From Brucella pseudogrignonensis (GTDB taxonomy: Bacteria > Pseudomonadota > Alphaproteobacteria > Rhizobiales > Rhizobiaceae), in NCBI RefSeq assembly GCF_032190615.1, contig NZ_JAVLAT010000002.1:186001-250000 (forward strand): a stretch of DNA of 64,000 nucleotides, in the 5' to 3' direction. Shown here piece after piece: positions 33,765-43,123 of this stretch (position 1 is its first letter; the number at the start of each line of letters is the position of its first letter). Below the pieces are notes generated by a model that searched no databases, was not told the DNA's origin, and was given only the letters and a program-made list of their open reading frames with translations. Position numbers and translations under genes: made by a program.

Positions 33765-35655
33765 CACTGAATAGAATTCTACGCACAGCATCTACATCGC
33801 CAGTCGCCATGGCTAAGTTCAATGCATCAAGGCTTAACGGAATGTCGACACCGCCCATATTTCTCTTAGGTGCACGCATTATTTTAGGATGACGCGTGGT
33901 CTGAGCCTCCGAAGGATCATAGAAAAGTTCTTCAAACATTTTCTCACCTGGACGAATGCCCGTTATCTCTATCGCGATATCACCGTCTGGCGTTTCGGGA
34001 CTGCGAACAGTTAATCCAGCGAGCATGATCATGTTCTCAGCCAAATCGCGAACCTTTACCGGTTCACCCATTTCAAGAAGAACTGTATCGCCCGTCTGCG
34101 CAACCGCACCCGATTGTACGATAAGTTCAGCAGCTTCCTTAATCGACATAAAATATCGCGTCATGTCTTCATGCGTTAATGTTACGGGTCCGCCATTTGC
34201 AATCTGTTCACGGAAAAGCGGAACGACGGAGCCATTGGAACCCAAAACATTTCCAAATCGAACAGAGTAAAAAACAGCATTTTCAGCCAACAAGCCGTAA
34301 TGGCAGACAATCAGCTCTGCCCAGCGTTTTGTAGCTCCCATGACATTCGTTGGCCGAACGGCTTTATCTGACGAGATAAGAACCATTCGTTTCACATTCG
34401 TGGCCAACGACGCAGCGGCAACATTTAATGTTCCGAAAACATTGTTGTCGATGCCGATTAACGGATTCTGCTCAACAAGAGGCACATGCTTGTAAGCCGC
34501 ACAATGATAGACGGTATCGACCGCGTGCGAACGAATCGCATTTTCTATAGACTTTTGATCCGTTACGGTACCCAGAATAGGAATAACAGGGCATGTTGCA
34601 ATTTGGCGCAACTGGCGTTCAACCTGATAAAGGGCAAATTCACTGCATTCAAAAAGAACAATGCAAGCAGGCTTCCATTGTGCAATTGTCCGGCACAAGT
34701 GACTGCCGATAGAACCACCCGCTCCCGTAACCATGATCCGACGACCTTCAACCACCTCGCGCAGAAGATCGACATCAGGCGGAACGGGCGAGCGCCCCAA
34801 GAGGTCATCAATCTCAACATTGCGGAGTGAACTTACGAGATATTTCCCCGCGGTCAAATCTGCGATTGGCGGAAGAATTCGCGTACTAACCGGAAGGCGT
34901 CCGAGAAGGCGCGCAAGCGTTTGCCTCTGCTCCTTATCAAGGCCCGGCTCAGATATGACAACCTGTTGAACACCAAAATTCTGGATAAGCGCGGGAATAT
35001 GATCAATGCCATAGACCCGCAAGCCAACAATATCCATGCCATTGAGCTCGCCAGCAGGATCGATGAAACCAATAACCTGTGTATCGCTATGACTTCTCAA
35101 AGCTGTGGCGAGCTGCCGCCCGGGTTCACCAACGCCAATAATAAGGGCAGTGCTCGAATAAACTTTAGTCATTTCCGAGCTGCGCAAAAGCCATTTCGCC
35201 CCAAATCTGCTTGCAGAAATAAGCACTGTGCTCAACAGCCAATAAAGAAGTGGAACCGAACGCGGCAAGCCAGCTCCGCCATAGGATTCCATAAGAAAAA
35301 CAAGCCCAACCCAGAACAGCGCGGCTATAGCTGTCGCCTGGAAAATCGGCCAGATAGCCCGTTCGGCCAAATAACGAATGATCGCTCGATAAAGACCGAA
35401 GCGAATAAATACAGGTACGGCCAAAACAGGTGCGATTACGATAAGAAAAACTTGAGTCGGGTTTGGAATAAACACAAAACCCAAACGCATAACAAACGCC
35501 AAATAGGCACTCAGAAGCAGTAATATGCAATCGCTAAACAGTAAGATTATCTGCTTACTCAAGCGCGGTAATAAAGCGAGTCTCTGCCAAGGCGACCTAA
35601 AATTCATATGAATATACCGGCCCTCTACAAAGAGCATAGCCCAAAAAGCCATCAA
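33751..35655 (-). CDS. wbkD: Membrane NDP-sugar 4,6-dehydratase/epimerase (WbkD/WbpM/CapD family)
   Basis: 634-aa inner-membrane enzyme. Four N-terminal transmembrane helices (about residues 25-150) are followed by a Rossmann-like CoA-binding-type domain (about 160-290) and a C-terminal extended short-chain dehydrogenase domain. The NAD-binding motif is TGAGGSIGSHLCR (near residue 315). The active-site area reads SSDKAVRPTNVMGATKR; the usual catalytic Tyr is Met, as is known for WbpM/FlaA1-type UDP-GlcNAc 4,6-dehydratases. It would make a UDP-deoxy-keto sugar such as a quinovosamine precursor for the lipid carrier primed by the neighbouring transferase. The gene is intact. Confidence 0.92.
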   Translation of the reverse strand: MMAFWAMLFVEGRYIHMNFRSPWQRLALLPRLSKQIILLFSDCILLLLSAYLAFVMRLGFVFIPNPTQVFLIVIAPVLAVPVFIRFGLYRAIIRYLAERAIWPIFQATAIAALFWVGLVFLMESYGGAGLPRSVPLLYWLLSTVLISASRFGAKWLLRSSEMTKVYSSTALIIGVGEPGRQLATALRSHSDTQVIGFIDPAGELNGMDIVGLRVYGIDHIPALIQNFGVQQVVISEPGLDKEQRQTLARLLGRLPVSTRILPPIADLTAGKYLVSSLRNVEIDDLLGRSPVPPDVDLLREVVEGRRIMVTGAGGSIGSHLCRTIAQWKPACIVLFECSEFALYQVERQLRQIATCPVIPILGTVTDQKSIENAIRSHAVDTVYHCAAYKHVPLVEQNPLIGIDNNVFGTLNVAAASLATNVKRMVLISSDKAVRPTNVMGATKRWAELIVCHYGLLAENAVFYSVRFGNVLGSNGSVVPLFREQIANGGPVTLTHEDMTRYFMSIKEAAELIVQSGAVAQTGDTVLLEMGEPVKVRDLAENMIMLAGLTVRSPETPDGDIAIEITGIRPGEKMFEELFYDPSEAQTTRHPKIMRAPKRNMGGVDIPLSLDALNLAMATGDVDAVRRILFSVIAS

Positions 35656-35883
35656 TGACGATCAGGCATATTAGACAATTTAGCGACATCAAAGCTTAGC
35701 GAAAATACCCAGCCAAAAATCACTATTAATAGTCACCCCGATAACATGAGTCTTCGTGTAGCACTACATCAATCGAGATTTCTGCCAGTTACAAACAATA
35801 TGCCGCACCTTTAATAGAGCCCTGTTTTGAATACAACCCCGTACCCAATAATTCATTCTCACGAATTTAAACTCAATGATAAT

Positions 35884-36735
35884 TTAGGTTTTTAGTTCCC
35901 GCATTCTGTGGATCGGGTTCAGGGTGAAACGATCAGGCTCTGGTGTCCATATCTTGCAGATGTATTCGTCAGGCGTGCGTCCACTGAGTGTCATGAGTCT
36001 TCGTGCACTGTTGTATGCTGGGATAAAATCGGCGAGGTGTGTGCGCAACTGGTTGTAGCTGTCGTAATGGAGGCACTTGACAGTAGCATCCCTGATCGTG
36101 CGGTCCATGCGATTGAACTGACCTTTGATCCATGATTAGTTGGGTTTGTTCAGCCGATGCTCAATCCCGTTTGCCTCGCAGATAATGTCGAAGCGCATCG
36201 GACGGGAGGTTATGGTCTTCCTGTCGGCCTTGTCAACGAGTTGTGTCACGGCGAACTTGCTGGTGCGGTCTATATCAACGAACAAGTATAGTTTGCCTTC
36301 AACGGTCTAGACCTCAGCAATGTCGATAAGGAAGAACCCTATGGCGTAACGCTTGAATTTTGACCGCTTCGTCTTGTCGCCCTTCCCATCAGGCAGACGC
36401 GATGTGCCATGTCGCTGCAAGCAGCAATACAGCACTGATCGCGTCAGGTGAGGGATTGAGGACTACAGAGCATAAAGGCAAATCGTCCAAGGGCAGCAGC
36501 GTATGGCGCCGGAATGCCACGATCATTGCCTCTTTCGGCTCGGTCAGAACAGTAGACCTCGGCTCCGTAGGACCAGTCTTCATATCCTCGACTGTCGTTC
36601 GTTCGCGCCACTTCGCAACAGTCTTGGGGTTTATGCCAAACTCCCGGTTCAACTGCGCGAGCGAAGCTTTTGATCGCTGTATTGCTGCTCTGAGGGCGTG
36701 CGCGGTCGTAGCGCTGCCGTGCGACTTTGTCCCAT
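35884..36735 (-). mobile_element. IS481-family insertion sequence remnant
   Basis: Degenerate transposase of the IS481 family. Readable pieces on the minus strand are INPKTVAKWRERTTVEDMKTGPTEPRS near the N-terminus, SKFKRYAIGFFLIDIAEV (first Asp region), GKLYLFVDIDRTSKFAVTQLVDKADR, and at the end ADFIPAYNSARRLMTLSGRTPDEYICKIW. In-frame stops occur (TAG at 36307, TAA at 36136), frameshifts are present, and a block of about 30-40 codons around the second catalytic Asp is deleted. Inactive. The terminal repeats were not identified. Confidence 0.75.
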
Positions 36736-36789
36736 GAAGCGTTCTTCCATTCCTGAGAAAGGATCGCTACCACCGTTGGTCGCAGAGGC

Positions 36790-36975
36790 GTATTTGTCAT
36801 CATATTCTTGAGAAAATGGCGGCATCGGGCCCTGTGCCGGAAGAGCTTTCCATCGATACTACGCATATCAAGGCACATCGTTCTGCCCGAGGCTCAAAAG
36901 AGGGGCGTGGCGTAAGCGATTGGCACGTCAAGTGGCGGAAAAACAAGCAAAATCCATTGTTTGGCCGATGATTGC
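36790..36975 (+). mobile_element. IS5-family transposase fragment
   Basis: About 60 codons matching the centre of IS5-family (IS427-type) transposases: KMAASGPVPEELSIDTTHIKAHRSARGSK, i.e. the first catalytic Asp block. The reading frame is lost afterwards, although the next conserved piece (SKIHCLADDCGR) can still be read in another frame at about 36945-36985. Flanks the IS481 remnant. Confidence 0.65.
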
Positions 36976-37147
36976 GGCAGATAGAGCGCCTTTTATGCAA
37001 GCTCAAAAACTAGCGACTTATCGCAACGCGTTGCGATAGTCTTGCTGTAAATTGCATTTCAGCTTTCGCGCTCGTATCAGCTCTAGTTGCGTGTATTTAA
37101 TGAGGCACCATCCTAGAGACAAAGTCCACGCCGGAAAACCGACGCGG

Positions 37148-37777
37148 CTACCCCCCATTCACAAGTGTCAACACCAGTTGCTCGACATTGCCGCCTGAAC
37201 CCATTTCGATACGGTCAAAATCCCGGCCCTGCTGACGCTGAACAGCGACCAGTGCATTGATACGATCGATCAATTCGCGTCGCATTTTCTGACATTTCGG
37301 ATCGTTGGGAATGGAAAGCCCGACCGTGGTCCGCACGATCTCGCGCGTCATATCCTTGGCGGTTTCGCCATGCACAAGCTCATGCTTATAGATACCATCA
37401 TAAAAACGCTCCCAGTTTTCTTTCACTGGAGAGGATAATTTCTGCGATGGCTTTGGCAGCGTATAGGTGATTTTCAGTTTCGGCTTTGCCGACACAATCG
37501 TGCAGCCATTGTTGGAATTGTCAAATTTGCGATCCCATGTCAGCACATAGGTCGTATGCGCAATAACGCGCGCAATTCCAATGCGTGGCCCTTTCTGGCC
37601 AATGGATTGGTAAAGCTCTGGACCTGTGCGACCGCTAATCGCATAAGGCTTTATAATTTCGACAGCTTTCCAGTCGTCTTCTGCCTGCGCCTGGCCCGAC
37701 ATCACAACACCGAAAACAATACCAAACACAGCTATGCGCACGAGAACTCCAACCAAACGGAAAATCACTGCGCGCAC
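37148..37777 (-). CDS. DUF922 putative secreted zinc protease
   Basis: 209-aa protein with an N-terminal hydrophobic signal (about residues 1-32, ending SGQAQA). The DUF922 domain covers about residues 45-180. It has the metal-binding HELVHG motif (near residue 132), which is why the family is predicted to be periplasmic zinc-dependent proteases, though no substrate is established. The gene is the first clearly chromosomal gene right of the decayed zone. It is divergent from the ArsR gene with a 124-bp gap. Confidence 0.88.
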   Translation of the reverse strand: MRAVIFRLVGVLVRIAVFGIVFGVVMSGQAQAEDDWKAVEIIKPYAISGRTGPELYQSIGQKGPRIGIARVIAHTTYVLTWDRKFDNSNNGCTIVSAKPKLKITYTLPKPSQKLSSPVKENWERFYDGIYKHELVHGETAKDMTREIVRTTVGLSIPNDPKCQKMRRELIDRINALVAVQRQQGRDFDRIEMGSGGNVEQLVLTLVNGG

Positions 37778-37901
37778 GCTACAGTATCAGAGCGCAGCGC
37801 AGAAGCCCTTTCATGCCCTCGACGGCTGAGAATAAATTTCTGGTAAAACGGCACTACAGGAATGATTGACTATATCTTCATATTTTCGTAGATACGTAGT
37901 T

Positions 37902-38228
37902 ATGAACAATAACGACCCAATCGACCCGGGTGTAAAAACCCACCTCGCGGCCGACAAGGCAAGTGAATTTCTCAAAACAATCGCCAACAATCACCGGCTG
38001 ATGATCCTTTGCCGGTTGCACGGAGGTGAGAAGTCTGTGGGACAGCTTGCCGAGTTAATTGGCCTACGGGATTCGACTGTCTCACAACATCTGTCTCTGA
38101 TGCGCCGCGAAGGAATTGTTGCCAGACGACGTGATGGCCAGACAATCTGGTATCGCGTTGAAAGCGATATTGCGCAGCAGGTGATGGCGGTCATTTGCAA
38201 ACATTTTCAGATGCCAGCAAACAGCTAG
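37902..38228 (+). CDS. ArsR family regulator, possible dithiol sensor
   Basis: 108 aa from the ATG at 37902. ArsR-type winged helix-turn-helix: FLKTIANNHRLMILCRLHG, then GQLAELIGLRDSTVSQHLSLMRREGIV and the beta wing RRRDGQTIWYRVE. The classical CVC metal motif is absent. Instead there are two cysteines, Cys37 (helix 2) and Cys99 (last helix), placed roughly like the redox pair of the persulfide sensors BigR/SqrR, although Cys99 is about one helical turn early. It probably controls the MFS gene 48 nt downstream. Confidence 0.9.
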   Translation: MNNNDPIDPGVKTHLAADKASEFLKTIANNHRLMILCRLHGGEKSVGQLAELIGLRDSTVSQHLSLMRREGIVARRRDGQTIWYRVESDIAQQVMAVICKHFQMPANS

Positions 38229-38276
38229 TTGGTGACTGAAGGCAACTGCTTAAGCGATCATAAAGAAGTATAGATC

Positions 38277-39473
38277 ATGACTGACCAGACCATCGCCAGA
38301 CGCAATATTTTCGTGCTAACCGCAGCACAAGCTCTGGGCGCTGCAAGCCCACCGATCATTATTTCGCTGGGTGGACTCGTCGGCCAGCAGCTTTCTTCCG
38401 ATCCGGCGCTGGTTACACTTCCCGTCAGTTTATTCAGCCTTGGGCTAGCGCTTGGCACCCTGCCAGCCGCGTTCATCATGCGCGCCTTCGGACGCCGCAA
38501 CGGCTATTTATTGGGCGCGTGTTTTGGCATCTCTTCCGGCCTTGTGGCGGCGCTTGGCATTTTCACAAGCTCGTTCCTTATTTTCTGCCTCGGAACCTTC
38601 ATTGCAGGCTTTTATGCGTCTTACGTGCAGAGCTACCGTTTTGCGGCAACCGATGCCGCGACAGGCACACTGAAAGCACGTGCCATTTCATGGGTCATGG
38701 TGGGTGGGCTGATAGCGGCCATCATCGGGCCGCAGCTTGTGATCTGGACGCGGGACGCGTTGCCAGAAACGCCCTATGTCGGCAGCTTTATCAGCCAAGC
38801 AGCGCTCGCGCTGCTCGCTATCCCTGTTTTGATGCTGTTTCGCTCGCCCAAGACGGCAAAGGCCGCCCTTGCCGGAAACATGGGCCGTCCATTGACGCAG
38901 ATATTGCGAAACCCACGCTATATCCTTGCTGTCGCCGCGGGTGTGGTTTCCTATGGCCTGATGACCTTCGTCATGACCGCTGCGCCAATTGCAATGGTCG
39001 GCCACGGCCATTCTGTTGATCATGCCGCACTGGGCATTCAGTGGCATGTGCTGGCGATGTTTGCGCCAAGCTTTTTCACCGGTCTGCTGATTACCCGCTT
39101 TGGCAAAGAGCGTGTAACTGCCATTGGCCTTTTCATCATCGCACTTTCGGCAATCGTTGCCTTATCAGGCGTTGATCTCGGCCATTTCTGGTTTTCTCTT
39201 ATTTTATTGGGTGTCGGCTGGAATTTCGGCTTCATTGGTGCAACGGCTATGGTCGCTGATTGTCACACACCGGAAGAACGCGGCAAGGCACAGGGCGCAA
39301 ACGACTTCCTCGTTTTCGGAACGGTTGCTTGCGCATCTTTCTTCGCGGGATCACTGCTGCATTCGTCCGGCTGGCAGACAATCAACTGGCTAATCTTCCC
39401 GGCGGTTGCGTTCATTCTAGTTCCGCTGGTCTGGCAATCTGCACGAAAGAAAAAGACTAGATTACCAGCCTAA
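38277..39473 (+). CDS. MFS transporter
   Basis: 398-aa major facilitator with about twelve transmembrane helices. The motif-A-like loop between helices 2 and 3 is MRAFGRRNGYLLG. A long cytoplasmic loop (about residues 195-215; RSPKTAKAALAGNMGRPLTQ) divides the two halves. Likely an efflux pump under the ArsR regulator encoded just upstream; substrate unknown. A strong bidirectional terminator follows. Confidence 0.9.
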   Translation: MTDQTIARRNIFVLTAAQALGAASPPIIISLGGLVGQQLSSDPALVTLPVSLFSLGLALGTLPAAFIMRAFGRRNGYLLGACFGISSGLVAALGIFTSSFLIFCLGTFIAGFYASYVQSYRFAATDAATGTLKARAISWVMVGGLIAAIIGPQLVIWTRDALPETPYVGSFISQAALALLAIPVLMLFRSPKTAKAALAGNMGRPLTQILRNPRYILAVAAGVVSYGLMTFVMTAAPIAMVGHGHSVDHAALGIQWHVLAMFAPSFFTGLLITRFGKERVTAIGLFIIALSAIVALSGVDLGHFWFSLILLGVGWNFGFIGATAMVADCHTPEERGKAQGANDFLVFGTVACASFFAGSLLHSSGWQTINWLIFPAVAFILVPLVWQSARKKKTRLPA

Positions 39474-39475
39474 AC

Positions 39476-39512
39476 AAAAAGCCCGCCCTGATCGCTCAGG
39501 GCGGGCTTTTTT
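39476..39512. terminator. Bidirectional terminator between MFS gene and transporter/oxidase operon
   Basis: 11-bp perfect stem GCCCGCCCTGA/TCAGGGCGGGC (39481-39491 with 39496-39506), with AAAAA before and TTTTTT after. It ends the ArsR-MFS unit and, on the other strand, the seven-gene operon. Confidence 0.92.
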
Positions 39513-39528
39513 AAATAAACCGCGAGAT

Positions 39529-40584
39529 TTACTGTTCGATTGTGCGGTTCCAGCGATTATTGAGCTGCTGACGACCTTCGTTGACGGCATCCCAATCGAG
39601 CGTGTTGGCTGTTTTCATGTAGCCATTAAACGCATCGAGCTTGGCCTGCGCTTCCGGCGTGCCGGCCTTCGCCTTCAGGTTTGACGGGATCACGTTGCCA
39701 TGATCAAGCGCCTTGCTCTGCGCATCAGCCGAAAGCAGATAATGCGCCAGCTTCTGGCTCAGTTCCGGTTCGTTGTTGCCAGCAAGAACGCATTCGGTCA
39801 CGGCAAGAATAACGGAGCCTTCCTTTGGCTGTGCATATTCAACCGGAATGCCCTTGTCCTTCAGATTGTTGACGCCGGTTGGCGTCAGCGGGAAGATTGC
39901 TGCTTCGCCGGTCTGAACCATTTCGGAAATCTTGGCCGATGACGGGATAAATTCCAGAACGTTCTTGCCAATGGTGTCCGGGAACTTTTCAAAACCTGGT
40001 TCGAGGTTCTTCTCGTCGCCGCCCTGAATGCGGTTGAACATCAGGAATGCATGCAGACCAAAAGTCGAAGCCGAAGCCGACTGAAACACAACGGCCTTGT
40101 TGAACTTCTCGTCCGCGAAATCCATCCAAGAGGTCGGAGCAGCCCAGCCCTTTTCGTCGAAGAGTTTCTTGTTATAAGCAATGCCTGTCATGCCCATATC
40201 GACGCCGATTGCCATGTCGTCTTTCAGACGCGCTGCTGGCTGAATGTCAGCGAGAACGGCATCATCAGTAATCTTCTGGCAGAGGCCACCATTGATTGCG
40301 CGGACCATGACGCCGTCATCAAGCAGCATGACGTGCATCTGCGGCTTGTCCTTCTGCGCAGTTGCCTTGGCGAGAATATCAGCCGAAGTGCCCGGAACGA
40401 CGACAACCTTGACATTGTTGGCTTTTTCAAATTCCGGCAGAACGTGCTCGGTATAGGCGCGCTCCATGTTGCCGCCATTCATGCCAATATAGAGCGTCTT
40501 GGTTTCAGCCGATGCGCCCGATACGAAAGCTGTAGACAGGCCGAGTGCCATTGCCGTCATTGCAGTAATGTGTTGATTTTTCAT
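39529..40584 (-). CDS. ABC transporter substrate-binding protein (PotD-like)
   Basis: 351-aa periplasmic binding protein with a signal peptide (MKNQHITAMTAMALGLSTAFVSGASA). It belongs to the type-2 periplasmic binding fold used by spermidine/putrescine, iron and opine transporters (TLYIGMNGGNMERAYTEHVLPEFEKAN, later GMTGIAYNKKLFDEKGW). It is the last gene of a seven-gene operon, 2 nt after the oxidase subunit gene. Putting the binding protein at the end, with the oxidase genes in between, is unusual. The ligand is unknown; its oxidase partners suggest an N-substituted amino acid, opine or hydroxyproline isomer. Confidence 0.9.
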   Translation of the reverse strand: MKNQHITAMTAMALGLSTAFVSGASAETKTLYIGMNGGNMERAYTEHVLPEFEKANNVKVVVVPGTSADILAKATAQKDKPQMHVMLLDDGVMVRAINGGLCQKITDDAVLADIQPAARLKDDMAIGVDMGMTGIAYNKKLFDEKGWAAPTSWMDFADEKFNKAVVFQSASASTFGLHAFLMFNRIQGGDEKNLEPGFEKFPDTIGKNVLEFIPSSAKISEMVQTGEAAIFPLTPTGVNNLKDKGIPVEYAQPKEGSVILAVTECVLAGNNEPELSQKLAHYLLSADAQSKALDHGNVIPSNLKAKAGTPEAQAKLDAFNGYMKTANTLDWDAVNEGRQQLNNRWNRTIEQ

Positions 40585-40586
40585 GC

Positions 40587-41732
40587 TTAGTTCCCTTCCA
40601 TGTTAAGCTTGATATTGGTTAAAGTAAAACGGTTGATCGAAAAGGCTTCGATCGGTGTTTCTGTCTCGCCTTTGGTCGCGAGATCGCACAGAACTGCGCC
40701 CACGGCAGGTCCGGTCTGGAACCCGGCACCATTAAAACCAAAGGCGTGATAAAGATTTTTGACGCGGCTGCTTGGCCCGATCACCGGATTATCATCCGGC
40801 ATTTCGGCTTCAGTGCCCGACCAGAAGCGAATGACCTGCGCATGCTTGAGATGCGGGAACAGCTCGATTGCGCGCAGCATCACTGCGGATGCCGCATTGA
40901 CTGAAGGCCGCGAAAAATCCGGATTTTCAAGCGGCGTACCGCGTCCGCCACCCATGACATAATTGCCGCGGGTGACCTGACGACCGTAGAAGCCGCCGCC
41001 TTCTTCGCCAAGGCTCATCGGCAAGCGAAACGGCATTGGCTCTGTCACAACCATTGTGGGATAAATCCGCGTCAACGGAACCGGCTCGCCGAACGAAGCA
41101 GCAAACTGACCTGACCACGCCCCTGCGCAATTGAACAGAAGGGGAGAGCGAATTTCGATGCCGTTTCCAGCCAGAATGGCAAAGCCGTCACCAGTCTCAC
41201 GCGCTTCAATGACCGGTGTGTTTTCCAGCACGGTGGCACCTGCAGCCTGTGCGGCGCGGGCAAAAGCAGGCGACACCAGACGCGGATTGGCATTTCCATC
41301 TTCCGCACAAAGCGAAGCACCGGCCACATCGCCCGGAAGCCATGGAAAACGTTCGCGCACAGCATTGCCGCCGATCAGTTCAAGCTCCAGGCCGAGCGGT
41401 TTGACTTCGTCGGCATAGGCTTCAAGCTTGGCGAAATGCGCTTCTGTTCGGGCAAGTTTCAAATGTCCGCTACGGCTATATTCGCCATCAATGCCGATCA
41501 GTTCCGGCAGACGCGCCCATAATTTGTGCGAACGCTGTGCAAGCGGCAGCTGTTCCGGCGTGCGGCCCTGCCTGCGAACGCCGCCATAATTGACGCCGCT
41601 TGCCTGCGCACCGCAAAAGCCCTTATCGAGCAGGATGACCGACAGTCCGGCCTGACGCATGAAAAGCGCCGCCGATGCGCCGACAATCCCGCCGCCAATA
41701 ATAACCGCATCCGCCTGAAGTTGTTTCATCAT
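40587..41732 (-). CDS. FAD-dependent amino acid/opine oxidase subunit (DAO/HcnC-like)
   Basis: 381 aa from the ATG at 41732, which overlaps the previous stop by 4 bp (ATGA); the longer frame to 41993 lies inside the preceding gene. DAO-family flavoprotein: the FAD-binding motif AVIIGGGIVGASAALFM is at residues 8-24, and the C-terminal IGPSSRVKNLYHAFGFNGAGFQTGP closes the fold. It is the substrate-oxidising (beta) subunit in three-part enzymes such as HcnABC, octopine/nopaline oxidase and D-hydroxyproline dehydrogenase. Here it follows the matching FAD/[2Fe-2S] alpha subunit and the ferredoxin-like gamma subunit genes. Confidence 0.9.
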   Translation of the reverse strand: MMKQLQADAVIIGGGIVGASAALFMRQAGLSVILLDKGFCGAQASGVNYGGVRRQGRTPEQLPLAQRSHKLWARLPELIGIDGEYSRSGHLKLARTEAHFAKLEAYADEVKPLGLELELIGGNAVRERFPWLPGDVAGASLCAEDGNANPRLVSPAFARAAQAAGATVLENTPVIEARETGDGFAILAGNGIEIRSPLLFNCAGAWSGQFAASFGEPVPLTRIYPTMVVTEPMPFRLPMSLGEEGGGFYGRQVTRGNYVMGGGRGTPLENPDFSRPSVNAASAVMLRAIELFPHLKHAQVIRFWSGTEAEMPDDNPVIGPSSRVKNLYHAFGFNGAGFQTGPAVGAVLCDLATKGETETPIEAFSINRFTLTNIKLNMEGN

Positions 41733-43123
41733 GACGATGCGCCTTCCCTGGACGGAGCGCCAAAGCCGAGCGGGATCGGCTTGACCGGCGCCTGTGCACG
41801 GATACGCCCGAATTCTGCAGGCGTTTTGTCCTGCATCGACGCCAGAAGTTCGGCGGCGGCTGCGGTACACATGCGCCCCTGACAACGGCCCATACCGACA
41901 CGGGTCAGCGCCTTCAGCCGATTGATTTCCCGCGTGTCGCCCTGGCCGATGACGTCTTTTGCGTCGCGCACCGCAATTTCTTCGCAACGGCAAAGCGTGA
42001 CTTCATTTGCAACCGTGTCGAACCAGTCGCGTGGGAACGGAAATGCTTTTTCGACGATCAGGCGCTCGCGATAGATATGATCGAGCTTGGTGAGAAGCCC
42101 GCGTTCCATGTCTTCGTCAAACGGCAGGTTCATATCGCGGAGCAATGCGATCGCGGCCAATGATCCTCGAATTTCAGCGGCATCGGCACCGGCAATGCCT
42201 GCACCGTCACCCGCCACATACACACCGTCGCGGCTTGAACGGCCAAGCCTGTCAGCTGCCGGAAGCCATCCACGGTCGCGTTCTTCAAAGCGGAATTCGC
42301 ATCCGGCGAGATCGGCAAGCTGGGTTTCAGGGCGCAGCGCAAAACCATAAGCCAGCGCATCGCACTGAGCCTCGCGAACGCGCTTGCCCGTGCGAAAGCG
42401 AATGCCTTCAACATGGCCCTCACCCAGAACCTCATCCGGCCGGACATTATAATGGATCGGCACGCCACCAAGTTTCAGACGCAGACCATAATAAGCGCCG
42501 AGCGCCACAATGCGCGGCGCATAAAGCGCGAGATGTGCCAGATGAAACTTGGAGGTGAAGGGTGCCGTGTCGAGAACCGCTACGACCTTTGCACCGGCAT
42601 GGTGATATTGCCAGGCCACCAGATAGAGCAGCGGTCCCGAACCCATGAACACCACCCGCTCGCCAACCGTACAGCCTTGCGCTTTGAGTGCGGTCTGCGA
42701 TGCGCCAAGCGTATAAACACCAGGCTTGGTCCAGCCTTTAAACGGCAGAACCCGGTCGGTCGCGCCGGTTGCGAGAATGAGATGGCTGTAGGCCAGCTGG
42801 CTATGCGAGCCGTTGGTCAGCAGATCAAGACGATCGCCCTCGCCGCGCGTGATATTCCAGACGAGCGTTTCCGGGCGATAATCGATTGCGCCGCGCAACG
42901 CGTCAAAAGTCTTGTGCAGCACTTCAGCCTTATGCGCTTCCGATCCGTAACGCGCTTTATAGCTGCGGCCATCATCAAACGGCGGACGGCGATAAATCTG
43001 GCCACCGGATCGAAAGCCTTCATCAAGCACAATGGGCTTAAGACCCGCTTTGACCAGCGTTTCAGCGGCGCGGATGCCTGCGGGACCAGCGCCAACAATA
43101 ACCGGATTGAGCAACGCGCTCAT
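41729..43123 (-). CDS. FAD/NAD(P)-dependent oxidoreductase with BFD-like [2Fe-2S] domain (HcnB/OoxA-like)
   Basis: 464-aa subunit of a three-part dehydrogenase. Residues 1-380 are a pyridine-nucleotide-disulfide-oxidoreductase fold with two dinucleotide motifs (VIVGAGPAGIRAAETL and VFMGSGPLLYLVAWQ). The C-terminal domain (about 380-435) is a BFD-like [2Fe-2S] module with cysteines in TLCRCEEI and MGRCQGRMC. This matches HcnB, opine oxidase subunit A and the alpha subunit of D-hydroxyproline dehydrogenase. It overlaps both neighbours by 4 bp, so stoichiometric synthesis is likely. Electrons would pass from the DAO-like subunit to the respiratory chain. Confidence 0.92.
   Translation of the reverse strand: MSALLNPVIVGAGPAGIRAAETLVKAGLKPIVLDEGFRSGGQIYRRPPFDDGRSYKARYGSEAHKAEVLHKTFDALRGAIDYRPETLVWNITRGEGDRLDLLTNGSHSQLAYSHLILATGATDRVLPFKGWTKPGVYTLGASQTALKAQGCTVGERVVFMGSGPLLYLVAWQYHHAGAKVVAVLDTAPFTSKFHLAHLALYAPRIVALGAYYGLRLKLGGVPIHYNVRPDEVLGEGHVEGIRFRTGKRVREAQCDALAYGFALRPETQLADLAGCEFRFEERDRGWLPAADRLGRSSRDGVYVAGDGAGIAGADAAEIRGSLAAIALLRDMNLPFDEDMERGLLTKLDHIYRERLIVEKAFPFPRDWFDTVANEVTLCRCEEIAVRDAKDVIGQGDTREINRLKALTRVGMGRCQGRMCTAAAAELLASMQDKTPAEFGRIRAQAPVKPIPLGFGAPSREGASS

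Noticed and set aside
36360..36878. Open frames of 125 and 144 codons across the IS481 remnant
   Set aside because: They arise from shifted reading of the decayed transposase; the IS481 protein matches lie in other frames.
41733..41993. 87-codon N-terminal extension of the DAO-type oxidase subunit
   Set aside because: It lies within the preceding gene in another frame, is Arg-rich without family match, and the ATG at 41732 has the classic ATGA coupling.
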